A stretch of DNA of 64,000 nucleotides from Corallococcus sp. NCRR (GTDB lineage: Bacteria > Myxococcota > Myxococcia > Myxococcales > Myxococcaceae), in NCBI RefSeq assembly GCF_026965535.1, contig NZ_CP114039.1:4278001-4342000 (forward strand), in the 5' to 3' direction. Positions 34,697 to 42,953 of the stretch are shown in pieces (positions within the stretch are counted from its first letter, which is position 1; each line of letters starts with the position of its first letter). The notes beneath the pieces are model-generated. The model saw only the letters and a list, made by a program, of their open reading frames with translations. It was not told the DNA's origin and made no database searches. Made by a program: the position numbers and the translations under genes.

Positions 34697-35655
34697 GCGC
34701 TTCCACGGAAGAGAAGGACGCCGTCACGGACAAGCGCCCGGCCGTCGTCGTCACCGGCATCAGCGGCAACCTGGGCCGCACGCTGGCGAAGATGCTGCAC
34801 AAGCGCGAGCGCATCATCGGCATCGACCGGCGTCCCTTCATCGGGAAGCCGAAGGACGTCGAGATGCACCAGTTGGACCTGCGCAAGAAGAAGGCGGAGG
34901 ACGTCTTCCGCAAGAACGAGGTCCGCGCTGTCATCCACATGGGCATCATGCATGACCCGCGGATGAGCGAGGAGGAGCACCACTCGTTCAACGTCGTGGG
35001 GACCACGCGCCTGTTGGAGTACTGCGCGAAGTACGGCGTGAAGAAGGTGGTGGTGCTGTCCTCGGCGAACGTCTACGGCCCCAGCCCGGACAACTCCAAC
35101 TTCCTCACGGAGGACGCGCCGCTGATGGCCGCGAGCCGCTTCTCCGGCGTGCGCGACCTCATCGAAGTGGACATGCTGGCGCACAGCTTCTTCTGGAAGC
35201 ACCCCGACATCGAGACGGTCATCCTGCGGCCCGTCCACATCGTCGGGCCCACCATCAAGAACGCGCCGTCCAACTACCTGCGGCTGCGCCACCCGTGGAC
35301 CATGGCGGGCTTCGACCCCATGGTGCAGCTCATCCACGTGGAGGACGTCGCCCGCGCCATGGTGGAGGCCCTGCGCCCGGAGCCCAAGGGCGTCTACAAC
35401 GTCGTGGGCCCCGGCCAGGTGCCCCTGTCCGCCGTGCTGCGCGAGCTGGGCCACACCGCGATCCCCGTGCCGCACCCCGTGGCCCGGCCCCTGTTGGGCC
35501 TGATGTTCCGCTACCGGCTGGCCAACTTCCCGCCGCCGGAGCTGGACCACATCCAGTTCCTCTGCGCCGTGGACGGCAACCGCTGGGTCCAGGACGTGGG
35601 CTGGAAGGCCCGGCACTCCATGCGCGACACCATCCGCTCCGTCATCGGGGAGTAG
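34693..35655 (+). CDS. Extended SDR / NAD-dependent epimerase-like protein
   Basis: The 320-residue protein starts at a GTG overlapping the acyltransferase stop. The Rossmann motif TGISGNLG lies near residue 21 and the LSSANVYGPS strand near 118. Where active extended SDRs have Tyr-x3-Lys, this sequence reads F-S-G-V-R, so the catalytic Tyr and Lys appear to be replaced by Phe and Arg. It may bind nucleotide without classic dehydrogenase or epimerase chemistry. The downstream region holds a predicted sRNA unit on the same strand but with its own promoter. Confidence 0.87.
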   Translation: MSASTEEKDAVTDKRPAVVVTGISGNLGRTLAKMLHKRERIIGIDRRPFIGKPKDVEMHQLDLRKKKAEDVFRKNEVRAVIHMGIMHDPRMSEEEHHSFNVVGTTRLLEYCAKYGVKKVVVLSSANVYGPSPDNSNFLTEDAPLMAASRFSGVRDLIEVDMLAHSFFWKHPDIETVILRPVHIVGPTIKNAPSNYLRLRHPWTMAGFDPMVQLIHVEDVARAMVEALRPEPKGVYNVVGPGQVPLSAVLRELGHTAIPVPHPVARPLLGLMFRYRLANFPPPELDHIQFLCAVDGNRWVQDVGWKARHSMRDTIRSVIGE

Positions 35656-35694
35656 CGGGGGCGCGGCGGCTTTCCGTGGGCCCCCGCGACAGTT

Positions 35695-35714
35695 CCCTGA
35701 CAGTCATGTCAGGG
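35695..35714. promoter_or_regulatory. Dyad 1: CCTGACA-N4-TGTCAGG
   Basis: A perfect inverted repeat (8-bp arms CCCTGACA / TGTCAGGG, spacer GTCA) is centred about 166 bases before the predicted RNA start. It has the same arms and spacer length as dyad 2. Two matching dyads upstream of a sigma-54 promoter are the usual layout of enhancer-binding-protein sites. No T-run follows, so it is not a convincing terminator for the SDR gene. Confidence 0.6.
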
Positions 35715-35740
35715 GGAACATGGCGGGATGGCAGGGAGGG

Positions 35741-35758
35741 CCTGACATCACTGTCAGG
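35741..35758. promoter_or_regulatory. Dyad 2: CCTGACA-N4-TGTCAGG
   Basis: This second perfect 7-bp-arm dyad (spacer TCAC) is centred 45 bp from dyad 1 and about 121 bases before the predicted RNA start. The arms are identical to dyad 1 while spacer and flanks differ, which points to a protein-binding site. Confidence 0.6.
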
Positions 35759-35843
35759 CATGGGACGGTGGCGACGGGGAGTGAGTGTTGCCAAGTGCCT
35801 GATTTTACATGGGAAGCAGGGGTGGGGCAGGGGGGCGCGGCGG

Positions 35844-35860
35844 TTGGCACTCGCATTGCT
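35844..35860 (+). promoter_or_regulatory. Sigma-54 promoter (-24/-12)
   Basis: TTGGCAC and TTGCT are separated by five bases, so the invariant GG and GC are exactly ten bases apart, matching the consensus TTGGCACG-N4-TTGCW except for one position. Counting from the -12 C at 35859 gives a start at G35871. No protein-coding gene begins downstream on this strand within range. Confidence 0.7.
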
Positions 35861-35870
35861 CTAGAGACCA

Positions 35871-35997
35871 GGCAACACGGCGGGGTCGCAGCGGGCCGGA
35901 AGTACCGCGCGACATCGTCACCCTGGTAGGGGGTTCCATGGGGGAACCCTCGACGCCCATCGTCTCGGCCGGCCCCGAGACGGTGGGCGACTTTTTT
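35871..35997 (+). ncRNA. Predicted ~126-nt small RNA driven by sigma-54
   Basis: The RNA would begin at G35871 and end in the T-run at 35992-35997. Three stem-loops are visible: SL1 at 35885-35913 (GTCGC-A-GCGG against CCGC-GCGAC), SL2 at 35931-35949 (GGGTTCC against GGAACCC), and SL3, the terminator. It lies in the 347-bp gap between two convergent gene ends, has its own promoter and upstream dyads, and contains no credible reading frame. Myxococcus has a precedent, the sigma-54-dependent developmental RNA Pxr. Whether this is that RNA or another cannot be told here. Confidence 0.55.
35955..35997 (+). terminator. Rho-independent terminator of the predicted sRNA
   Basis: A 14-bp stem (GCCCATCGTCTCGG / CCGAGACGGTGGGC, with one G-U pair) closes a CCGGCC loop. 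Three bases later comes a run of six T. This is one of the clearest intrinsic terminators in the window and is oriented with the sigma-54 promoter. Confidence 0.8.
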
Positions 35998-36002
35998 GCG
36001 GG

Positions 36003-36461
36003 CTACGGTGACGGCAGCGCCTCTTTGGGCGGTGTCTCCCGTGGCTCCAGCTCGCCCGCGAAGGGACCCGACAGCTGCTTCTCCAGCAGCCAGACGCCGT
36101 CGCGGAAGACGAACTCCGAGGTGACGCTGTCGTTCTGCTCGGTGGCGGAGGGCAGGCGCATCCACTGGATGCGGCTCTGGACGGTGGCGTGGCGGCCATC
36201 GTCGGCGAGCTTCACGCCCTCGATTTCATAGTCGGTGACGGTGAGGTCGCGGTCGTCGTGGAGCTCGCGGCGCTTGCGTTCGAAGTCCTTGCGCTCCTCG
36301 GGGACGATGAAGTTGGACAGGACGCGATAGTTCCTCCAGCGCAGGTTCTTGTGGAAGCCCTCGACGACGGGTTGGAGCGCTTCCAGGTCCGACTTGGGCG
36401 GGGTGTGGGCACAGGCCCCACCGAGGACCAGGGCGACCATCAGGGCAGGCAGGCGGTTCAT
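36003..36461 (-). CDS. Small exported conserved protein, probable lipoprotein
   Basis: The protein is 152 residues. The N-terminus is a signal peptide ending GGACAH; the Cys is preceded by Gly-Gly-Ala, an imperfect lipobox, so lipidation is likely but not certain. The mature part is small and charged, with an alpha/beta pattern like NTF2-type folds (LQPVVEGFHKNLRWRNYR, then strands DYEIEGVKLADDGRHATV and SEFVFRDGVWLLEKQ). No function can be assigned. It diverges from the TPR membrane protein at 36554 and its stop is six bases after the sRNA terminator on the opposite strand. Confidence 0.8.
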   Translation of the reverse strand: MNRLPALMVALVLGGACAHTPPKSDLEALQPVVEGFHKNLRWRNYRVLSNFIVPEERKDFERKRRELHDDRDLTVTDYEIEGVKLADDGRHATVQSRIQWMRLPSATEQNDSVTSEFVFRDGVWLLEKQLSGPFAGELEPRETPPKEALPSP

Positions 36462-36553
36462 GCGCGAGACGCTACCAGCTGCTGGGCGGAACGGACGAGG
36501 GCAGTGGTATGGTCCGCGCTCCCCCGCTTAGCGCACCGGAGTCGCGACTCAAC

Positions 36554-39500
36554 ATGGCCAAGTCGATGGTGGAGCGTTACGAGCAGCTCCTCCGGCAGGA
36601 CCCGACCTCTTCCGTCTTCGTGGAGCTGGCGAAGGCGCTGCTGGAGAAGGGAGACGCGCAGCGCACCATCGAGGTGTGCACGCAGGGCATCTCCCACCAC
36701 CCCACCTCCGTCGTGGGACGGGTGCTGTGGGGCAAGGCGCTCATCCAGCTGGGGCGGCCCGCGGAGGCGATGGAGCAGTTCGACCAGGCCATCGCCATCG
36801 AGCGGGACAACCCGTACGCCTACAACCTCATTGGCGACGTGCTGTTGCAGCGCGGGCTGTACCGCTCCGCGCTGCCGATCTTGCGCAAGGCCGTGGCGCT
36901 GCAGCCCAACAACGGGCGCGTGAAGCAGTGGTTGGACCAGGCCCAGCAGGCGCTGTCCGGTGGACCGGCGCCCATCTTCGAGGACCTGGGCGTCCTGGCG
37001 ACCCCCTCGGCCGCGCCGGAAGAGGACGCGCCGGAACCGCCGGCTCCGGAAGCGGCCCCGTCCGCGTTCGAGGCGCGTGCCGCCGCGGCGGCGGGACTGG
37101 AGCCGCGCCGCGCTGCCCGGACGGAGACGCCGGCGGGCGGGACGGATGCGCAGGCGGCCTCCAGGGTCGCCTCCGTCGAGGCGCACGGTGGGCCCACGGC
37201 CCCCACCGGAACGCCGGTGCCGGAGGACGCGCGGGGCCCCGTGGATGCGGGTGATCAGGATCTCGGTGCGCCACGGGATGGCGCGAATCCGATGGAGGCT
37301 GCGTCCGGTAGCCCGTCGGATCCGGGGCAGGAGCCGGGTTCGGGCCGGGGACGTGCGGCGTCGGGCGAGGGAGCGGATCCGGCGAGCGAAGGGGCTTTGG
37401 CCTCGGGCCAGGAGCCCGGTACGGACGCCCCCGCGGATCCGGTGGCCGCCGCGCCGTCGGATCCGGAGCAGGGTTTAGAGGTTCCTCCCGCTCCCGCGCA
37501 GGCGGCGGATCCGGGGGCCACCGGCCGTGGGCGCAAGTCCGGGATGCTGGCGGATCTCCCGGACGCTCCTCCGGCGGATGAACCCTCCGCGTCGCAGGGC
37601 GGCGGATTGCTCGGAGACCTTCCTCCTCCGGAGGCGGTGCGGGCTCGCCCGGCCGCGCCGGTGACGCCGGCTCCCGTCGCTTCGGCTTCGGGTGGCAAGC
37701 GCTCGCTGCTGGACGACATCCCGGACGCGACGGAGCTCGCGGCGGCCGCGGCGCGCAACAAGGCGGCGGCGAACGCGAAGGACACGGAGGCACTCGCGGC
37801 GAAGTACGAGCGCGAGATGCACGAGAAGATCGCCAAGGAGCGGGCGAAGCAGTCCCTCCTGGAGCGCTATGGCGCGAAGACCGTGGCGCTCTTCGTGGCC
37901 CTCATCTTCCTGGGCGCGAGCGCGGGCTTCTTCATCCTCTACCGCTCCCGTCAGGGCGGCCAGACGCTGTCGGAGACGCTGGAGCTCGCGAAGCGCGCCG
38001 TGGCGCAGGACACCGGCGCGTCGCTGGATGAAGCGCTCCGCCAGCTCGAACGCGCGCGAGACATGGACGAGGCGAGCCCCGCCGCGTGGGCGCTCACGGG
38101 CTACGCGCACGCGCTGCGCTACCTGGACCACGGCGCCAACGCGGAGGACCGCCGGCTCGCGCTGGAGGCGCTGGAGAAGCCGGGCGTGAAGGACGGCTTC
38201 AACGGCCTGGTGCTGGCCACCAACGCGCTCGTCGCCGACGACCGGGCCCGCGAGTCCGCGCACCGCGCGCTGCTCGCCTCGCAGGACGACGTGACGGAGG
38301 TGCACGCGCTCGCGGGCAGCCTGCTCATCGCCGCCAAGGACGAGAAGAAGGCCCTGGACCGCTTCGACCGCGCGCTCAAGGCGTCGCCGGGCAACGTCCG
38401 CGCGCTGGTGGCGCTGGGCAACTACTACCTCGCCTCCGAGGACTTCGCGCAGGCGCTGGAGATGTTCAAGCGCGCGCGAGACGTCTCCAAGGAGCACGCC
38501 GCCGCCCGCATCGGGATGGCGGAGAGCCGGCTCGCGCTGGAGCAGGACCTGGACGCGGCGCTGGCGGACGTGGCGCCGCTCGCGCAGGACGCGAAGGTGC
38601 CCCCCGCGCTCCAGCCCCGTCAGCAGCTGGTGCACGGCGAAATCCTGTCCGCGCTGGGCAAGTACGACGAGGCGCGCACCCTGCTCTCCAAGGGCACGCA
38701 GGGGCCGCTGGCCATGGACTTCCAGCTGGCGCTCGGGGCCGCGGGCCGCGCGGCGGGCAAGCTGGAGGCCGCGCAGCAGGCCTATGAGGCCGCGCTGAAG
38801 CTGCAGCCCAAGAGCGAGACCGCGAAGGAGGGCCTGGGGCGCACGCTGCTGGACCGCGACCGCGAAAAGGAGGCCCTGCAGCGGCTGGAGGCCGACGGAG
38901 GCCGCAAGGTGTCGCTGGTGCGGGGCGCGGCGTACGCGCGGCTCGGGGACTGGAAGCGCGCGCGCGCGGAGCTGGGCAAGACGCGCGTGAACGACCGCTA
39001 TCCGCCGGAGGCCGTCGTGTGGCTCGCGCTGGCGGACGCGCACGAGGGCAACGGCGCCCAGGCGCGCGAGGTGCTGGAGAAGGCGCTGGCCAAGAAGCCC
39101 CGCGCGGACCTGCGCGTGGCGCTGGGACAGGTGTACTGGCGCGAGCGCGCGCTCGACAAGGCGCAGAACCAGTTCGACGAGGCGATGAAGGACCCGCGCG
39201 ACTACGAGGGCGCGTGCTCGCTGGGGCGGCTGCTCCTGTCGCGCGGCCTGCCGGACATGGCGCTCAAGCCGCTGACGCAGGCGGTGGAGCGCAACGGCGC
39301 GCACGGCGAGGCCCGCGACGCCCTGGGCCGCACGCTCCTGGCGCTGGGCCGCACCCCGGAGGCGCTGAAGCAGTTCGAGGCGTGGCAGCTGGACAACCCG
39401 GGCAGCGCGGCCGCGCAGAAGGGCTTCGCGCTGGCGCTGTACCAGTCCGGCCGCCGCAAGGAGGCGGAAGGGGCGTCTGGCCGCGCGGTGAAGCTGGCGC

Positions 39501-40189
39501 CGGACGACGCGGAGGGGCAGCGGCTGCGCGCGGCGCTCCTGTTCGCCAACGGCGACGCGAAGGGCGGCTTCTCCGCGCTGGAGCGCGCCAACAAGCTGGA
39601 CTCCAAGGACCCGGACACCTTCTGCGAAATCGCCCAGGCGTTCCTGCGCCAGGGGCAGGTGGAGAGCGCGGACGCGGCCTTCGCGGCGGCGCGGCGGGAA
39701 GGACCGGACGCCACGTGCGGCCGCGTGGGCGAGCTGTACACGCAGCTGCCGGGCGGTGGCCGTGGCGCGGCGCGCACGCTGCAGGACCTGGCCGACAAGG
39801 CGCCCACCGTCTGGGACAAGGCCTTCGCCCAGGTGACGCTGGCGCGCGTGCTGCTGGGCGCCGGGGCCGTGAAGGAGGCCCGCGCGGCGGCGGACGAGGC
39901 CGTGCGGCTTGCCCCGTACAACGGGCGTGCGTACCTGGCCCTGGGCCTGGTGGCCTTCAAGCAGCGCCAGGAGGCCCCCGCGCGCGAGGCGCTGGCCAAG
40001 GCCGTGGAGCTGGAGCCCACGGACGGCCTGGCGCACCTGGCGCTGGCGGACGTGCTGGTGCGCGAGTCGGCGGAGCTGCCCCGGGCGGTGGAGGCCTACG
40101 AGGCCTTCCTGAAGCTCGCCGGGGGCGCGCCGGAGGCGAACCGGGTGAAGAAGGCCCTTCCGCTCCTCAAGCGCCGGGCGTCGCGCTAG
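36554..40189 (+). CDS. Large membrane-spanning TPR protein
   Basis: ATG at 36554 (MAKSMVERYEQLL) gives 1,211 residues; an upstream ATG at 36509 is less likely. Residues 1-140 are three to four TPRs. From about 145 to 430 the chain is Pro/Ala/Asp/Gly-rich and disordered, with two LLDDIPDA/MLADLPDA-like motifs. One membrane helix lies near 443-463 (VALFVALIFLGASAGFFILY). About 700 residues of TPRs follow (for example SRLALEQDLDAALADVAPLA). The N-terminal TPRs should be cytoplasmic and the C-terminal array periplasmic, a layout suited to linking inner and outer compartments. A small membrane protein follows after one base. Confidence 0.85.
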   Translation: MAKSMVERYEQLLRQDPTSSVFVELAKALLEKGDAQRTIEVCTQGISHHPTSVVGRVLWGKALIQLGRPAEAMEQFDQAIAIERDNPYAYNLIGDVLLQRGLYRSALPILRKAVALQPNNGRVKQWLDQAQQALSGGPAPIFEDLGVLATPSAAPEEDAPEPPAPEAAPSAFEARAAAAAGLEPRRAARTETPAGGTDAQAASRVASVEAHGGPTAPTGTPVPEDARGPVDAGDQDLGAPRDGANPMEAASGSPSDPGQEPGSGRGRAASGEGADPASEGALASGQEPGTDAPADPVAAAPSDPEQGLEVPPAPAQAADPGATGRGRKSGMLADLPDAPPADEPSASQGGGLLGDLPPPEAVRARPAAPVTPAPVASASGGKRSLLDDIPDATELAAAAARNKAAANAKDTEALAAKYEREMHEKIAKERAKQSLLERYGAKTVALFVALIFLGASAGFFILYRSRQGGQTLSETLELAKRAVAQDTGASLDEALRQLERARDMDEASPAAWALTGYAHALRYLDHGANAEDRRLALEALEKPGVKDGFNGLVLATNALVADDRARESAHRALLASQDDVTEVHALAGSLLIAAKDEKKALDRFDRALKASPGNVRALVALGNYYLASEDFAQALEMFKRARDVSKEHAAARIGMAESRLALEQDLDAALADVAPLAQDAKVPPALQPRQQLVHGEILSALGKYDEARTLLSKGTQGPLAMDFQLALGAAGRAAGKLEAAQQAYEAALKLQPKSETAKEGLGRTLLDRDREKEALQRLEADGGRKVSLVRGAAYARLGDWKRARAELGKTRVNDRYPPEAVVWLALADAHEGNGAQAREVLEKALAKKPRADLRVALGQVYWRERALDKAQNQFDEAMKDPRDYEGACSLGRLLLSRGLPDMALKPLTQAVERNGAHGEARDALGRTLLALGRTPEALKQFEAWQLDNPGSAAAQKGFALALYQSGRRKEAEGASGRAVKLAPDDAEGQRLRAALLFANGDAKGGFSALERANKLDSKDPDTFCEIAQAFLRQGQVESADAAFAAARREGPDATCGRVGELYTQLPGGGRGAARTLQDLADKAPTVWDKAFAQVTLARVLLGAGAVKEARAAADEAVRLAPYNGRAYLALGLVAFKQRQEAPAREALAKAVELEPTDGLAHLALADVLVRESAELPRAVEAYEAFLKLAGGAPEANRVKKALPLLKRRASR

Positions 40190-40190
40190 C

Positions 40191-40589
40191 GTGGTCGACG
40201 TGAGCGACCCGCGGCCCCCGTCCTCCCCCCTGCTGAAGGTCATGTGGGGCAACGCCTTCCTGCTGTCGGTGCTCTACCTGCTGACGGGCATCGTCGTGGA
40301 GTCCATCCGGCGGCGCTACCACGCCCCCTTCTTCGAGCGCCTCTCCATGGCGCTCGACTCGCTGCCGGCGCGGGCGCTGGAGCTGGTGCGCGCCATGGAG
40401 CCGCTGCGCGAGGCGTACTTCACCGGCCGCATCAGCGACCTGGGCGTGCGCGTCGTCTTCGGCCTCGTCACCGTGGCCGTCATCTTCCTGCTCGCCCTGG
40501 TGGTGGGCGCCCTCATGGCCGTGGTGCGCTGGGCGCTGCTGCGCGCCACGCGCGGCGGCGGTGAAGGCCCCCCGCCCGGCAACGGCTAG
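40191..40589 (+). CDS. Small two-helix membrane protein
   Basis: The protein is 132 residues with a GTG start one base after the TPR gene stop; GTG at 40200 is an alternative. Two hydrophobic helices are seen near 18-38 (NAFLLSVLYLLTGIVVE) and 86-112 (VVFGLVTVAVIFLLALVVGAL), with a charged helical loop between. No family is recognised. Coupling suggests a partner of the TPR membrane protein. Its stop overlaps the recQ stop by three bases on the opposite strand. Confidence 0.75.
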   Translation: MVDVSDPRPPSSPLLKVMWGNAFLLSVLYLLTGIVVESIRRRYHAPFFERLSMALDSLPARALELVRAMEPLREAYFTGRISDLGVRVVFGLVTVAVIFLLALVVGALMAVVRWALLRATRGGGEGPPPGNG

Positions 40590-42631
40590 CGGCGCGACTT
40601 CGCCTTGCGGATGCGCGGGGCCACGGGCGCGGCCTGCGGCTCATGGCCCGCCGCGCGCGCCATGAGGCAGATCTCCACCACCTTGGGGCCGAAGCGCTCC
40701 CAGCGGCTCTCCCCGGTGCCCTTCACCGCGAGGAAGGACTCCCGGTCCACCGGCAGCGCGGCGGACAGCCCCAGCAGCGTCGCGTCGTTGAAGATGATGA
40801 AGGGCGCGACGCCCAGGTCCTTCGCCAGGTCCTTGCGCCAGCGGCGCAGCTCCATGGAGGCCAGCTCGCTGTACTCCATCACCGGCGCCCCGGACGCGGC
40901 CGGCGCGGAGCGCGAAGCCGAACCGGACGGCTTGGGCATCATGCTGCCCGCGCACCGGTCGCACTTGCCGCACACCGCCGCCGCGTCCGCCTGCCCGAAG
41001 TAGCGCAGGATGAACGCGCGCCGGCACTTCGGCGTGTACGCGTAGTCCGCCATCCGCTTGAGCATCAGCCGGTTGAGCCGCTCCTGCTCGCGCACCCGGG
41101 ACAGGTCCACCGAGAGCTCGCGGAACGGGACGCGCTCCAGCGCGCGGATGGAGCGCCCCGCGAACGGCCGGCGCACCCGCACCGCGCCCGACTTCTCCAG
41201 GAGGCCCAGCGCGTGCCGGACGTCGTCCTCCGTCAGCCCCGTGCGCCGCGCGAGGATGGGCAACTCCGTGGTGGCCTGCCGCCCTACGGGGAAGGTCTCC
41301 AGCAGTGACCGCAGGAGCCGCTGGGACTCCGCCGCGTGCGGCTGCGCGCTGGCGGCCTTGTCCGTCAGCGTGATTCCGTACTCGCCCTCACCCCGGCCGC
41401 CGCGCTCCAGCTTGCCCTCGCGCTCGAAAATCTTGAGGGCGGCGGAGACCTCGAACTCACTGGCGCCCACCATGCCCGCGAGCGCGTGCACGCCCCGGTC
41501 GAACTCCTCCACGGCCTGCAGCTGCGCCCAGATGTCCGACAGCACGGACTCGGACGGGTGGCTGCCTTCGATGAGGCGCTCCTGCGTGTACACGTCCGCG
41601 TGGTTGAACAGGAGCACCGCCGTGGCGGGGTTGCCGTCGCGGCCCGCGCGGCCAATCTCCTGGTAGTACGCCTCCACCGCCCGGGGGATGTTGGCGTGCG
41701 CGACGAAGCGGATGTCCGGCTTGTCGATGCCCATGCCGAAGGCGTTGGTGGCCACCGCCACCGCCTCCTTCGCGGACATGAAGTCGTCCTGCGCTCGGCG
41801 GCGGGCGTCGTCCTCCATGCCCGCGTGGTACAGCACCGCGTTCACCTTGCGCGTAACGAGCGCGGAGTGCATCCCTTCCGCCGCCTTGCGCGTGGAGCAG
41901 TAGATGATGCCGCTGCCGCCCTTCGCCGCCAGGCCCGCGCACGCGTCCCGGCGCTCCTCGTCCCCGCTGACGTTCACCACGTCCAGGAAGAGGTTGGGCC
42001 GGTCGAACCCCTGGGCGAACACCGCCGGGTCCTTCATCAGGAGCACCCGGACGATGTCCTCGCGCACCTCCGGCGTCGCCGTGGCGGTGAGCGCCACCGT
42101 GCGCGGGGGCCGCAGCCGCTTGCGCACCTGTCCCAGCAGCGCGTAGTCCGGCCGGAAGTCGTGGCCCCACTGGGAGATGCAGTGCGCCTCGTCCACGGCG
42201 AGCAGCTCCACGCCCAGATTGGCCACCAGCTCCAGGAAGCTCGTGCTGCGGAAGCGCTCCGGCGCCACGTAGAGCAGCTTGTATTCGCGGGCGCGCAGCT
42301 TGCGCAGGCGCTCCGCCCGCTCCACGTCCGACAGGGACGAGTTGATGTACGTGGCCGCGATGCCCTTCGCGGCGAGCTGCTCCACCTGGTCCTTCATCAG
42401 CGCGATGAGCGGTGACACCACCAGCGTGATGCCCGGCAACAGCAGCGCCGGGAGCTGGTAGCACAGGCTCTTGCCCGCGCCCGTGGGCATCACCACCACG
42501 GTGTTGCGGCCGCTGAGGACGGAGCTGATGACGGGCGCCTGGCCAGGGCGGAACTCCGACAGGCCGAAGTGCCGCACCAGTCCCTGCTGGGCATCTTCGA
42601 GGAAGGGCAGGGACTCCGTCATCGCGCGCAT
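40586..42631 (-). CDS. recQ: ATP-dependent DNA helicase RecQ
   Basis: ATG at 42631 is preferred because AGGA lies eight bases upstream; other in-frame starts exist between 42622 and 42679. The protein has about 681 residues. Helicase motifs: Walker A MPTGAGKS near 47, DEAH-type AVDEAHCISQWGHDFRPDY near 145, motif III ALTATATPEVR, motif VI QEIGRAGRDG. The RecQ C-terminal zinc site is C ... CGKCDRC near 537-560. A HRDC domain closes the protein near 590-665 (SRWERFGPKVVEI). It unwinds 3'-5' in recombinational repair. It follows radC and a DUF3006 gene on the same strand. Confidence 0.96.
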   Translation of the reverse strand: MRAMTESLPFLEDAQQGLVRHFGLSEFRPGQAPVISSVLSGRNTVVVMPTGAGKSLCYQLPALLLPGITLVVSPLIALMKDQVEQLAAKGIAATYINSSLSDVERAERLRKLRAREYKLLYVAPERFRSTSFLELVANLGVELLAVDEAHCISQWGHDFRPDYALLGQVRKRLRPPRTVALTATATPEVREDIVRVLLMKDPAVFAQGFDRPNLFLDVVNVSGDEERRDACAGLAAKGGSGIIYCSTRKAAEGMHSALVTRKVNAVLYHAGMEDDARRRAQDDFMSAKEAVAVATNAFGMGIDKPDIRFVAHANIPRAVEAYYQEIGRAGRDGNPATAVLLFNHADVYTQERLIEGSHPSESVLSDIWAQLQAVEEFDRGVHALAGMVGASEFEVSAALKIFEREGKLERGGRGEGEYGITLTDKAASAQPHAAESQRLLRSLLETFPVGRQATTELPILARRTGLTEDDVRHALGLLEKSGAVRVRRPFAGRSIRALERVPFRELSVDLSRVREQERLNRLMLKRMADYAYTPKCRRAFILRYFGQADAAAVCGKCDRCAGSMMPKPSGSASRSAPAASGAPVMEYSELASMELRRWRKDLAKDLGVAPFIIFNDATLLGLSAALPVDRESFLAVKGTGESRWERFGPKVVEICLMARAAGHEPQAAPVAPRIRKAKSRR

Positions 42632-42692
42632 GTTCATCATCCTGGATGGGCCGTCAACGCCAATCCCCTCCGTGTGCACCGGCGCCTCCTCC

Positions 42693-42953
42693 TCACAGCT
42701 CGAGCCCCGGAGGAAGGGGAACCGCCAACGCGGCCCGTTTCAACGCCACCTCGCGCCGCAGCGCCTGCGTCCGCTCCGGGTCCAGGCGGCCGTCCACGAG
42801 CACGTCCCCCTCGCGCGCGCCCGGTGGCAGCCGCCAGCGCTCCACCGTGCACGCCTGCCCGCCGTCGGTCCGCACCACCTGGGCCCGCGTCTCCTCCAGC
42901 ACCTCCACCCGCACGGGGCTCGTCCCCAGCCCCAGCAGCACGCACGCCGCCAT
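42693..42953 (-). CDS. DUF3006-like small protein
   Basis: ATG at 42953 overlaps the radC stop (TGATG), so it is translationally coupled and gives 86 residues; GTG at 42977 would overlap further. After a short hydrophobic start, the core V-E-V-L-E-E-T-R-A-Q-V-V-R with LPPGAREGDVLV matches the DUF3006 pattern, a small beta-barrel of unknown function. In other bacteria DUF3006 often sits beside nuclease or ComEC-like genes; here it lies between radC and recQ. Confidence 0.7.
   Translation of the reverse strand: MAACVLLGLGTSPVRVEVLEETRAQVVRTDGGQACTVERWRLPPGAREGDVLVDGRLDPERTQALRREVALKRAALAVPLPPGLEL

Noticed and set aside
35720-35929. 69-codon open frame inside the sRNA region
   Set aside because: No ribosome site, no domain pattern, and it runs across the dyad, promoter and first stem of the better-supported RNA unit.
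35871-35997. Direct naming of the predicted RNA as Pxr
   Set aside because: Promoter type fits, but I cannot align to Pxr here and the run of seven C that I recall for Pxr is not visible; identity is left open.
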